NCBI RefSeq assembly: GCF_026262505.1
Contig: NC_067208.1
Coordinates: 5,775,962 to 5,839,961, forward strand
Origin: Trichomonas vaginalis G3
Taxonomy: Eukaryota > Parabasalia > Trichomonadida > Trichomonadidae
Reading direction: 5' to 3'
Length of the DNA stretch: 64,000 nucleotides
Shown here: positions 20,584-30,450 of the stretch, in pieces
How positions within the stretch are numbered: position 1 is the stretch's first letter
Layout: each line of letters begins with the position of its first letter
Notes under the pieces: model-generated
The model's input: only the letters and a program-made list of their open reading frames with translations
What the model was told of the DNA's origin: nothing
Database searches by the model: none
Translations under genes and position numbers: made by a program

Positions 20584-22557
20584 AATATTTTAGTTTATTG
20601 TTGTTTAGATGCTGCAATTAATAGTGTATATAAAGGCATACGAAGATTGAAATGATATATTGCATATGAGTTAAGTGAGTTGTTTGATATTTATGTTTAA
20701 TGATTTAACTGAAAGTAAATTTTATTGTGTATTTGTTCATATTGAAAAGTGTATAAGAGGGTGGTAAGAATGAAGAAAAGAAGGAATGCAAAACAAGAGG
20801 GAAAAAAGAAAGTTAAGTAAAGAAAATCGCATAATATTTAAAATAACAAACAAACAAAAAAAGGGAGAATGAGCTATAAAAGGCTCTAAACCGAATTATA
20901 TTGATGTCTTGACAACCTTTGTGAGGACTGGCTTGACAATGACTGGGATTGCGCGGAGTGATGTGTTAGCAGAGAAAGCTGTCTGCTTTGAAGCTGACAT
21001 CTTGACTGGGCGGAATGGGTTGAAGAGTGGGCTGCTGAGGAGCTCGTCGACTGAAGGGCGGGCTTTCTCGTTGTTGTTGAGGCAGCTTGAGATGAGGCGG
21101 ATGCACTCCTTTGAGACTTCTGGGTACTTGATGTGTGAGAAATCCTTAGACATGGCTTCCTCTTCACTGAAGTAGAGGTCTGTGATGAGGCGGCCTGTGA
21201 GCATGTAGTAGAATGTGACACCAAGAGACCATGAGTCAACTGATTGGGCGTGCTCGAACTTGGATTCTTCGTTTTCCTGGTACTGAGCGGCGTTGCAGAA
21301 GTCGCTGATCTGAACGCGGCCGTACTTGTCGAGGAGGAACTTTGATGGGCGGATGTTGTTGTGGCAGATGCGCTTGCTGTGCATTAAGCTAACACTCTGG
21401 AGCATTGAGTAGGCAGCTTCAGCAAAGCGAGATTCTGAAAGAACACCACGCTGCTCGATGTAGCGCTGGATGTCAAGTGGGCAGTAATCCATAAGAAGAT
21501 AAACGTATTTTTCACGCATAAATGTTTTGTAAACGTTGATAATGTTGAAATGGTATAAATTGCGAATGATATTAATCTGATTTTGCTCGTAGTGAGCGCG
21601 TTCGATGCGCTTAAGTGAGAACAACTGGTTGTACTTAAGCCACTCAACAAGGAATACCTTTCCATGTTTCGTGGTGGTGATGACACACTTGAATGCGAGT
21701 CCTTCGGATTGCATGACGTCACAGTCTATATCATTCATTTGTTTGAATGAATATTTTGAACACACCATAAATTCTGTACGCATTGAAAATATTTTGAATA
21801 GACTATTGCAAATTTGAGAAGAGCTTGGATGGCCGAGCATTCAAAATACTTTGATGCTTATGCATGATAGAGTATGATTACAAAAAATAAATTTCTATGG
21901 ATATTTTTTCAATACGTTTAAAAGTTCACAAATTACATGGCACTATATAATTTTGTGAAGTGTAAAGCAGCAATTTCAGAGATATACAAAAAATGGAAAT
22001 GATTAAGTGCAGGGGGCATTACCTATCTATGTAGAGCATGATTTTTTAATTTTCATCTTTTTAGCATTTTTATACTTTATTTTTTACTTGGGTTATGCGA
22101 GTTTTCAGAATTTTCTTGTTTTGTTAGATGCAATAACGCACATGCAGTATGTGAAACACGTCAGATCAAGCAAATATCAGTAAAATGTAAAATTGAAGAG
22201 ACATTATGCCATTTTCCTGGGCCTTCTCAATTCCTCTCAATTCAAAACCGCCACTTTTGTGTAGATATTTGTCTGAGCATTTTTGATATGAGAAAAAATG
22301 CTTAAAATATATAGTAGATTATATTTAAATAAGAAATCTTGAATTTCAATAAGATTCACAAAACATGATTTTGAGAGCGATAAATAGCAGGACTATTTTT
22401 ATAACAAAAATGTAGTCTGTAATCAATTTTACGTCAGTAGGAAGGCTGACAGTGTTGCAAAGTATGTTTTTATGGATGTGTAATGAAATAAACAGATGAG
22501 TAATTGCATATTTCCAATATATTACATTTGACTTGAACGGACATGCCTCAAACTAAA
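20584..22557. repeat. Left arm of a 2-kb inverted duplication
   Basis: The 1974 bases are the inverted counterpart of 22933-24895. The outer junction starts at AATATTTTAG and the inner one ends at ACATGCCTCAAACTAAA. Arms are nearly identical: differences are a six-base indel (AGCAGG near 22388) and scattered single-base indels. The arm includes the kinase-like gene and both its flanks. Confidence 0.92.
20896..21840 (-). CDS. Protein pseudokinase, intact copy
   Basis: This 314-residue kinase-fold protein has a retained ATP-binding lysine (FSLKRIE, Lys77) and a recognisable C-lobe (VDSWSLGVTFYYMLTG; CLNNNEKARPSVDELLSSPLF). The HRD catalytic loop is HNNIRPSK (160-167), so the catalytic Asp is Asn162 and the metal-binding Asn is Lys167. 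DFG is DFC (180-182), there is no glycine-rich loop of usual form, and no APE motif is evident. It is therefore expected to be inactive as a phosphotransferase and to act as scaffold or regulator. The N-terminal 45 residues are specific to this gene. A frameshifted inverted copy lies at 23644-24582. Confidence 0.85.
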   Translation of the reverse strand: MLGHPSSSQICNSLFKIFSMRTEFMVCSKYSFKQMNDIDCDVMQSEGLAFKCVITTTKHGKVFLVEWLKYNQLFSLKRIERAHYEQNQINIIRNLYHFNIINVYKTFMREKYVYLLMDYCPLDIQRYIEQRGVLSESRFAEAAYSMLQSVSLMHSKRICHNNIRPSKFLLDKYGRVQISDFCNAAQYQENEESKFEHAQSVDSWSLGVTFYYMLTGRLITDLYFSEEEAMSKDFSHIKYPEVSKECIRLISSCLNNNEKARPSVDELLSSPLFNPFRPVKMSASKQTAFSANTSLRAIPVIVKPVLTKVVKTSI

Positions 22558-22932
22558 GTTAACTCTCTAACCAACTCTGAAAAACATAGCAATACTTTTA
22601 ATACTATTGTTTGTCATACAATATTCTTGAAAATTTTAATCTTTTTGTATTTTATTTAATAATATGCAAAACATCTTTGAAACAGTTATTGTAATATAAA
22701 TTTTCTAAATTTGAAGATTTTAATATCTAAGAAATTTCAAATCTTATATGCTTGAGATTACTTTTTATAAGTTCTCAGATTTACTAAACTACAGAAAACA
22801 GATATAATAATATGAAAGATATTTAATAATTGATAAAGGAAAGAGTTCTAGTTAGTGAAATTAGGATACTTAAAGCGTTAGAAATTGAAAAGAAAGTGTT
22901 ATGATGTCTAGGGAAGGATAGCAATAGTTAGG
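22558..22932. other. Spacer between the inverted arms
   Basis: The 375 bases are unique to the centre of the palindrome and hold no gene. The 16-mer ATATTCTTGAAAATTT at about 22621 recurs at 24891, just where the right arm ends, and may mark a rearrangement junction. Confidence 0.6.
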
Positions 22933-24895
22933 TTTAGTTTGAGGCATGTCCGTTCAAGTCAAATGTAATATATTGGAAATATGCAATTACTCATCTGTTT
23001 ATTTCATTACACATCCATAAAAACATACTTTGCAACACTGTCAGCCTTCCTACTGACGTAAAATTGATTACAGACTACATTTTTGTTATAAAAATAGTAT
23101 TTATCGCTCTCAAAATCATGTTTTGTGAATCTTATTGAAATTCAAGATTTCTTATTTAAATATAATCTACTATATATTTTAAGCATTTTTTCTCATATCA
23201 AAAATGCTCAGACAAATATCTACACAAAAGTGGCGGTTTTGAATTGAGAGGAATTGAGAAGGCCCAGGAAAATGGCATAATGTCTCTTCAATTTTACATT
23301 TTACTGATATTTGCTTGATCTGACGTGTTTCACATACTGCATGTGCGTTATTGCATCTAACAAAACAAGAAAATTCTGAAAACTCGCATAACCCAAGTAA
23401 AAAATAAAGTATAAAAATGCTAAAAAGATGAAAATTAAAAAATCATGCTCTACATAGATAGGTAATGCCCCCTGCACTTAATCATTTCCATTTTTTGTAT
23501 ATCTCTGAAATTGCTGCTTTACACTTCACAAAATTATATAGTGCCATGTAATTTGTGAACTTTTAAACGTATTGAAAAAATATCCATAGAAATTTATTTT
23601 TTGTAATCATACTCTATCATGCATAAGCATCAAAGTATTTTGAATGCTCGGCCATCCAAGCTCTTCTCAAATTTGCAATAGTCTATTCAAAATATTTTCA
23701 ATGCGTACAGAATTTATGGTGTGTTCAAAATATTCATTCAAACAAATGAATGATATAGACTGTGACGTCATGCAATCCGAAGGACTCGCATTCAAGTGTG
23801 TCATCACCACCACGAAACATGGAAAGGTATTCCTTGTTGAGTGGCTTAAGTACAACCAGTTGTTCTCACTTAAGCGCATCGAACGCGCTCACTACGAGCA
23901 AAATCAGATTAATATCATTCGCAATTATACCATTTCAACATTATCAACGTTTACACAAACATTTATGCGTGAAAAATACGTTTATCTTCTTATGGATTAC
24001 TGCCCACTTGACATCCAGCGCTACATCGAGCAGCGTGGTTTCTTTCAGAATCTCGCTTTGCTGAAGCTGCCTACTCAATGCTCAAGAGTGTTAGCTTAAT
24101 GCACAGCAAGCGCATCTGCCACAACAACATCCGCCCATCAAAGTTCCTCCTCGACAAGTACGGCCGCGTTCAGATCAGCGACTTCTGCAACGCCGCTCAG
24201 TACCAGGAAAACGAAGAATCCAAGTTCGAGCACGCCCAATCAGTTGACTCATGGTCTCTTGGTGTCACATTCTACTACATGCTCACAGGCCGCCTCATCA
24301 CAGACCTCTACTTCAGTGAAGAGGAAGCCATGTCTAAGGATTTCTCACACATCAAGTACCCAGAAGTCTCAAAGGAGTGCATCCCTCATCTCAAGCTGCC
24401 TCAACAACAACGAGAAAGCCCGCCCTTCAGTCGACGAGCTCCTCAGCAGCCACTCTTCAACCCATTCCGCCCAGTCAAGATGTCAGCTTCAAAGCAGACA
24501 GCTTTCTCTGCTAACACATCACTCGCGCAATCCAGTCATTGTCAAGCCAGTCCTCACAAAGGTTGTCAAGACATCAATATAATTCGGTTTAGAGCCTTTT
24601 ATAGCTCATTCTCCCTTTTTTTTGTTTGTTTGTTATTTTAAATATTATGCGATTTTCTTTACTTAACTTTCTTTTTTCCCTCTTGTTTTGCATTCCTTCT
24701 TTTCTTCATTCTTACCACCCTCTTATACACTTTTCAATATGAACAAATACACAATAAAATTTACTTTCAGTTAAATCATTAAACATAAATATCAAACAAC
24801 TCACTTAACTCATATGCAATATATCATTTCAATCTTCGTATGCCTTTATATACACTATTAATTGCAGCATCTAAACAACAATAAACTAAAATATT
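22933..24895. repeat. Right arm of a 2-kb inverted duplication
   Basis: Inverted copy of 20584-22557, 11 bases shorter overall. It carries the disrupted kinase copy in opposite orientation. Confidence 0.92.
23644..24582 (+). pseudogene. Pseudokinase copy broken by several small indels
   Basis: The same gene as 20896-21840, inverted. Compared with the intact copy there is loss of one T near 23926, gain of one base near 23957, loss of G near 24038, loss of two bases near 24385, and single losses near 24450, 24525 and 24533. Each changes the frame, giving three overlapping partial frames. Substitutions are very few, so the copy is either very recent and decaying by indels or the sequence of this arm is of poorer quality. 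Confidence 0.85.
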
Positions 24896-25577
24896 CTTGA
24901 AAATTTATCACCATTGCAGTAATGCTATACATTTGATATTTAATCTATCAATATGAACTAATGCGATAATACCTAATGAATTTTGAATAGTATTTATAAG
25001 GCCATCTTCTATCCTTTAAAACGATTATTAAATACTGCTATATTAATGCATTTAGGCCAGATTGCCTTGCAAAATATTATATGTTCTTACAAATTATTAT
25101 AATCAATTCTAATAATTTGAATTAATCGATCAAGTTCCTTCTCCAGCAGCATTAAATCCTTGTGTTTCTGTACATAGACACTATAAATAAGAAGTCAATC
25201 GGTTGTGGGAAATAAAAAGTGACTTTGGGCAAATTTGTCGCTTCCCCGATTATTCCTTTTGAAAAGTTGTTTACAACTTTAGGATTTACATCTAAGTATT
25301 ATTATTTTAATATGATTTTTACATCATTCATTTTCTTTGAGGGATTGTGTCAGATAATTTGAAAAGAAGGAGATAAAATAAGAATAACCATTGATTTTTC
25401 AAATCTTGTATTTCGAATTAATGTTCGGAAAGCTATCTGACCAAATTTCTCCAAAAATTTTACACTCAAAAATCTGATTTTGAGAATTACCCACCAATTT
25501 AAAAATTTCATCATAAATCTGATACTATGATATTCTTATCACTTGTGACAATTTTTTGAGGGGTGTCACCTTTATAA
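24896..25577. other. Intergenic upstream of the first subtilisin gene
   Basis: A+T-rich. It contains a near-copy of the decamer (AAAAGTGACT, near 25216) and ends in the initiator-like site next to the start codon. Confidence 0.5.
25566..25570 (+). promoter_or_regulatory. Initiator-like element (TCACC) of the first subtilisin gene
   Basis: GGTGTCACCTTTATAA directly precedes the ATG at 25578. Trichomonad initiators have TCA followed by a pyrimidine, with the A as transcription start, within about 20 bases of the ATG. This site would give a 5' UTR of about 10 bases. The paralogue has the matching site TGTCACTTTT. Confidence 0.5.
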
Positions 25578-28500
25578 ATGGTACTTCGAGGGGGGATAAA
25601 TTTTATTCAAGAAGAACGCAGAGGGCGTCGTCTCCTTGAAACACAAACAAGCGGATGGTTCTATTTACATGCACTTTTTTCACTTCGAGGCGATATTTAT
25701 CAAAATTATCGCAAACATTACCCACACATTTTTCGATATGAACATAAAGTCACTCAAGAAATCTTCATGTCGTACTTAGATCAAGACGAATACAACTATT
25801 TTACATCTACATCACATTTTGATATTGAACCTTATTTACCAAAGTACTACAACAATATTAATTATTCTTCTACAAATCATTATTTTGTTCGTGCATCCGA
25901 ATCATGGCACTATCCAACACAATGTGAACCTTCTGGTTTTGAAACCTTTTCTTGCAAAGTCGTTGACAACGACATGATTGATGATATTCTTTCCGATGAA
26001 CATGTCTTAAGTGTAGAACCATCATCGCCCATTGAATTTCATGCTAGATTTGCGGCCGCATTTGCACAATGTGGAACCAACGCGAATAGTTACGAAGGCT
26101 GGAAACTTCGTCCAGATCGAAGACTTACAACACTATTGGGTCTCACAGGAGACGGTCAGACTGTCACAATTGTTGATGATGGTGTTGATTTTTCACATAC
26201 TTTCTTTTCAGATTCAACAGTTCCAATTGATGGTCCAAACACATATCCTACCCACAGAAAGATCTACAAATACGAGAACTGGACCAATTCATCCACTGAG
26301 TTTAACATCAGTGATCACGTTCATGGTACATACTGTGCCGGTCTTATTGCCGGTACTCCGGAAGCCGACTATTCAGCAAATGCATTATATGAAGGTGCTG
26401 CTCCAAAAGCCAGACTCAATGTCATTGAAATCTCAGATACAACAATTGATTCTCAAATCAATTTCACAAAACTTGCTGAATCAATGGACTCTGTTGGTTC
26501 TAAGATCTCATCGAACAGCTGGGCATCATCAGGATATTCACCTACCCTTACAAATGCCTTAAACAAAGTTGCATTTGAGAACCCAGACAAACTTTTCCTA
26601 TTTCCAGCCACTGGTAATCTCTTCTCATCGCCAACAGATGCAGTTAATGCATTAACAATTGCTGGCATGACGAGACAGGAAATATCTAAAATTGAAAATG
26701 ACGGAAATTCAAATTTAGTGATAGTTATTCCAACTGGAGAAAAACCAGCAACATTATATAGTAATGAGACATTCTTTTATCAAACGAAATCACCAATTAT
26801 TGATTATTCTAATCTTTCTATTTCAAACATTAGTGGTGATGGCTTAATGAAGTATTCATATGAATGTGTTGAAAACATTCCTGATGGCACACGTGTTCTT
26901 GTTTACCTTGACAACCTGACAAACTGTTCCCGAACCGGTCCCATTTTAATCTTAACAACATCAGAAGAAACAATTAATCAAATGACAATTGCCAATTACA
27001 CAACAGAAATCAGATATAAAACAGAATTTAACTGGGGCAATAACATTTATGTAGAAACTGCTAAAGGTCCTACATTCGACGGCATAATGAAACCAGACAT
27101 CACATTCTCTGGATCAGGAGCTAGATCAGCTAAAGCTAATTCAACACTTGGAGATACTTCATTTGACAGTTTAATTCAATTGGAAGGTGTATCAGCTGCA
27201 ACAGCACTTTCAGCAGGTCAATTTGCATTAGTCAGAGAATTCTTCGAGAAAGGATATTATTCTTCAGGACAACCAAATCCAGACGATGCATTCAGTCCAT
27301 CAGCAAATTTACTTCGAGCTATTGCTGTAAATTCTGGTCGTCGAGACACTTTTACACATACTCTTGGCCATGGTCCAGCAATTCTTTGTGATGCTCTTGG
27401 CGTTGGCGTTGATCATCCATTCAATGGCGGTGCCAGATTTTTGGATAAAGTTAAAATAGGACCAAACGAACACATTATGTATGAATTTAGTACAATAAAG
27501 AATAATGGCTTTGCTGTGACAATGGCATATCTTGATTTACCTTTACCAAGAGACAATGGAAATCTTGTTTACATCGATTTGAATTTGATTGTTGAATACA
27601 ATGATTCAATATATGCAGGAAATTCCATTTACGGTACAGCAGAAGCAGAACAGAGGTCTACAATAGAAAGAGTTTATATCCCACAAATCGACCCTGGTAA
27701 AGTGAAAATCCATATTTATTCAAATAATTTCATTGTCGATGATGACGTTGAAGTCACTTTTTCATTAGCAATTAGAGGCGGTTTTGACACTCAAAATGAT
27801 ACTATTCCATTCACACTTCAGAAGGTGGAGAACCCAACATGTCCAGCTAATTGTTCCGGTCAACCATGTGGAGAAAATGGCTTCTGTCAGTGCGAAGGAA
27901 ACAGTCGTGGTTATTTCTGTCAAGCAACGATGTATAATGCAACAGGAAATGTACAAAATGCTCCTGAACTGGGAATGAGCAGTTATGAACCAACATGGCA
28001 TTTCGTAGATCTTCCAGCTGGATATCAAATTGTTCCTCAAATATGGACATACGCTCCTTTTTATCCAAATATAGTAGAAAGATACTTTATCATCGTTACA
28101 CAAGGATCAACAAGTCTAAGTGATGCTATATTCGAGTATAGACTCCGCGCTCAATATGGTCTTCAGCGATTCAATTTACCTGAGATTAATGCAGATGCAG
28201 GCAGAATATTCTTCGCTATATTCTCTGACTCAAGATATCAGGATAATAATGTCATAGCATATAAATTTGGCGCAGAAGTTAGATGGATTCCAACACCAAT
28301 GGAGACACCAATTCCAAGTCCAACGCCGCCGCCATCACCAACATTCGCAGAGACACCAGTTGAAACAGTCTTCGAAACACCATATTTGACTGCATTTGAA
28401 ACAGCATTTTCTACTGCACATTCCACTCCATTTGAAACATCATTTGAAACACCATTTTCAACTGCATTCTCGACCGCATCATCTACCGCATTTTCTACTC

Positions 28501-29177
28501 CATATGACACTCCATTTTTAACTGCGTTCGAAACCGCATTTGACACTCCATTTTCTACCGCACATTCTACTCCATTTTCAACAGCCCATCAAACACCTGA
28601 CTTATCAAAGGCAGTTACTCCATTCGAAACTCCATTTATTACAGCATTCGAAACAGTATTTTCAACCGCATCATCAACTCCGTTTGAAACAGCATTTTCC
28701 ACTCCACATTCAACACCATTTTCTACTGCATTTGAAACTATGTTCGATACACCATTCATTACATTCAATCCTACTCCAGTTGAAACCATCTCTCCTACAC
28801 GTTCATTAGCACGTACTATTGCACAAGGTGGCGCCGCAGTTTCAACATCAAGTAACACCGAACAACAGAAAGACAATGGTTCCAGTTCTAAATCCAATCC
28901 ACTGAACTTCATGATCATTGGTATTGTTTGTACATTGATTTTGATTTCATTGATCATTGTTGGTATTGTTTTATATGTTCGTCACAAGAAGAACAACGAA
29001 GACAACAATAGTAATGACAAGAGTGCGGAAAGTTCAGAGACCGATCCATTAAATGTTGATGCTGAAAAGACGAAATATCTTACCGAAATTCTTACTACTA
29101 TTGCATATGCATCCGACACGGATGATCCATTCTTTAATGGTGATGAAGATGAAGATGCAAATAATATCTTTATTTAA
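25578..29177 (+). CDS. Subtilisin-like serine peptidase (S8), membrane-anchored, copy 1
   Basis: The 1199-residue protein has an S8 catalytic domain with Asp200 (VTIVDDGVD), His249 (HVHGTYCAG), oxyanion Asn347 (FPATGN) and Ser539 in LEGVSAATALSAG, where the usual G-T-S is G-V-S. A beta-sandwich follows, then an EGF-like cysteine cluster (about 753-782), then a long Thr/Ser/Pro repeat region (about 907-1075) of the type ETPFSTAFET, a transmembrane helix near 1111-1134 and a short acidic cytoplasmic tail. The layout is that of a surface or secretory-pathway protease on a glycosylatable stalk. There is no clear N-terminal signal peptide after the ATG, which is odd for a type I protein. A paralogue lies 1.3 kb downstream. 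The stop codon overlaps the TTAA duplication of an inserted MITE. Confidence 0.9.
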   Translation: MVLRGGINFIQEERRGRRLLETQTSGWFYLHALFSLRGDIYQNYRKHYPHIFRYEHKVTQEIFMSYLDQDEYNYFTSTSHFDIEPYLPKYYNNINYSSTNHYFVRASESWHYPTQCEPSGFETFSCKVVDNDMIDDILSDEHVLSVEPSSPIEFHARFAAAFAQCGTNANSYEGWKLRPDRRLTTLLGLTGDGQTVTIVDDGVDFSHTFFSDSTVPIDGPNTYPTHRKIYKYENWTNSSTEFNISDHVHGTYCAGLIAGTPEADYSANALYEGAAPKARLNVIEISDTTIDSQINFTKLAESMDSVGSKISSNSWASSGYSPTLTNALNKVAFENPDKLFLFPATGNLFSSPTDAVNALTIAGMTRQEISKIENDGNSNLVIVIPTGEKPATLYSNETFFYQTKSPIIDYSNLSISNISGDGLMKYSYECVENIPDGTRVLVYLDNLTNCSRTGPILILTTSEETINQMTIANYTTEIRYKTEFNWGNNIYVETAKGPTFDGIMKPDITFSGSGARSAKANSTLGDTSFDSLIQLEGVSAATALSAGQFALVREFFEKGYYSSGQPNPDDAFSPSANLLRAIAVNSGRRDTFTHTLGHGPAILCDALGVGVDHPFNGGARFLDKVKIGPNEHIMYEFSTIKNNGFAVTMAYLDLPLPRDNGNLVYIDLNLIVEYNDSIYAGNSIYGTAEAEQRSTIERVYIPQIDPGKVKIHIYSNNFIVDDDVEVTFSLAIRGGFDTQNDTIPFTLQKVENPTCPANCSGQPCGENGFCQCEGNSRGYFCQATMYNATGNVQNAPELGMSSYEPTWHFVDLPAGYQIVPQIWTYAPFYPNIVERYFIIVTQGSTSLSDAIFEYRLRAQYGLQRFNLPEINADAGRIFFAIFSDSRYQDNNVIAYKFGAEVRWIPTPMETPIPSPTPPPSPTFAETPVETVFETPYLTAFETAFSTAHSTPFETSFETPFSTAFSTASSTAFSTPYDTPFLTAFETAFDTPFSTAHSTPFSTAHQTPDLSKAVTPFETPFITAFETVFSTASSTPFETAFSTPHSTPFSTAFETMFDTPFITFNPTPVETISPTRSLARTIAQGGAAVSTSSNTEQQKDNGSSSKSNPLNFMIIGIVCTLILISLIIVGIVLYVRHKKNNEDNNSNDKSAESSETDPLNVDAEKTKYLTEILTTIAYASDTDDPFFNGDEDEDANNIFI

Positions 29178-29319
29178 GGGTGCCCTATAGACGATAGACC
29201 ACCCTCAGAAAAGCACTTTTAAGGCTATTATATTGAGAACTAGAATCTGGATAATCCATTCATTCGAGTTCTAATAAGGTTAATTTTGTGATGTTTACAT
29301 TATCGTTATAGGGCACCCT
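29178..29319. mobile_element. 142-bp MITE with TTAA duplication, at the stop codon of the first subtilisin gene
   Basis: It begins GGGTGCCCTATAGACGATA and ends TATCGTTATAGGGCACCC, giving terminal inverted repeats of about 18 bases. TTAA flanks both sides (29174-29177 and 29320-29323). The paralogue reads TTTATTTAACTCGGATTT at this position, exactly the uninserted sequence with one TTAA. A TTAA duplication is typical of piggyBac-like elements. Since the target TTAA contains the stop TAA, the insertion leaves the reading frame end unchanged. Confidence 0.92.
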
Positions 29320-29394
29320 TAACTCGGATTTATATAACCATGTTTAATTTTTTAATTTGTTTGTTATTTTAAATATATAATACTAATTCATCTT

Positions 29395-30035
29395 AATTTG
29401 TTGTAAACAGAAATTCATCAAAAGTGACACCTCAGAAAAGCTAAAATATTGAATTTTTGGAACTTTTGATAGAGCACGTTTTTAATTATTAATTAAAGTA
29501 AATGTATATTTTGTAAAGATTCTTTTTAATAAAAAAATAAAATTTTGAAGAAGAACACAAAATCTTCTGAAAAATAATATCACATAAACTCATATTATTT
29601 TCTAATATATAACTATTTTATATAAAAATCAAATTCAATGATCTTAAAAGCGAAGAATAAACCTCAAAATTTACGAATATAATGAGTGGGAATATAATGC
29701 TTATCTATCATAAAACCATATGAAATATTCCCACACATTATATTCGTAAATTTTGAGGTTTATCCTTCGCTTTTAAGATCATTGAATTTGATTTTTATAT
29801 AAAATAGTTATATATTAGAAAATAATATGAGTTTATGTGATATTATTTTTCAGAAGATTTCATTCTATATGCCTATGAAAAGTACTCTCAAAACTAACTT
29901 TTTCCTAATTATAATTAAATCTAGAATATTGTATTATGCTTAGTATTATTTCATTTTTCTCATTCAATTTAGAATTTACAAATGTCAAAAAATTGAGAGC
30001 TGTCACTTTTGATGAATTTCTGTTTATTACAAATT
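29395..30035. repeat. Nested inverted-repeat (foldback) structure between the subtilisin genes
   Basis: Outer arms 29395-29429 and 30001-30035 are near-perfect inverse copies (core AACAGAAATTCATCAAAAGT, ending in GTGACA). Inside is a second inverted repeat, 29560-29695 against 29725-29860: 136-bp arms, a 29-base loop and a few mismatches. No transposase frame is present. An open frame from 29936 has no recognisable content. This looks like a foldback or MITE-type element, possibly one inserted in another. Confidence 0.75.
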
Positions 30036-30437
30036 ATTTAAGTTCTCAAACTAATTTTTTAAGATACACTACTTTTCCCACTTCATTCCCCATCATAAAT
30101 TTGACGATCATTCCCATTGAAAAGTACTTTACAATTTTTTTTATTCGGCTTGAAATCATGTTATTTTTATCTAAATAATATGTTAATATTATTATCTGAT
30201 AAAATTGTCCTTGCATTTTTGAATGATCATAATAAAAGTTGAACTTTCAAATCTTGAAATTAGAATTCAATCCAATAGATCTAATCGATCCATTTATCCG
30301 AAACTTTATTATCAAATCAAATTTTTGAGGTAAAATCTGCCGGAGTATATTTTTTATCGAAAATATGGATAAGCATACTAAGAGACTGGTAAATTTATTA
30401 AAATTTCAATTCTCTCAAATTCCTATTTTTTGATAAG

Positions 30438-30447
30438 TGTCACTTTT
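30438..30447 (+). promoter_or_regulatory. Initiator-like TGTCACTTTT of the second subtilisin gene
   Basis: TGTCACTTTTATA lies immediately before the ATG at 30451 and aligns with GTGTCACCTTTATAA before the other subtilisin start. TCA-C-T matches the trichomonad initiator. A more upstream ATG at 30430 would place this element inside the coding region and is therefore rejected as the start. Confidence 0.55.
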
Positions 30448-30450
30448 ATA

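Noticed and set aside
28238-28957. Minus-strand frames rich in Val-Glu-Asn-Ala/Gly repeats across the subtilisin stalks
   Set aside because: They are the reverse reading of the repetitive Thr/Ser/Pro stalk and recur identically in the paralogue.
29936-30178. 80-residue open frame between the subtilisins
   Set aside because: It overlaps one arm of the outer inverted repeat and shows no domain.
30430-30450. Upstream ATG as start of the second subtilisin
   Set aside because: The extra residues span the initiator-like TGTCACTTTT and have no counterpart in the paralogue.
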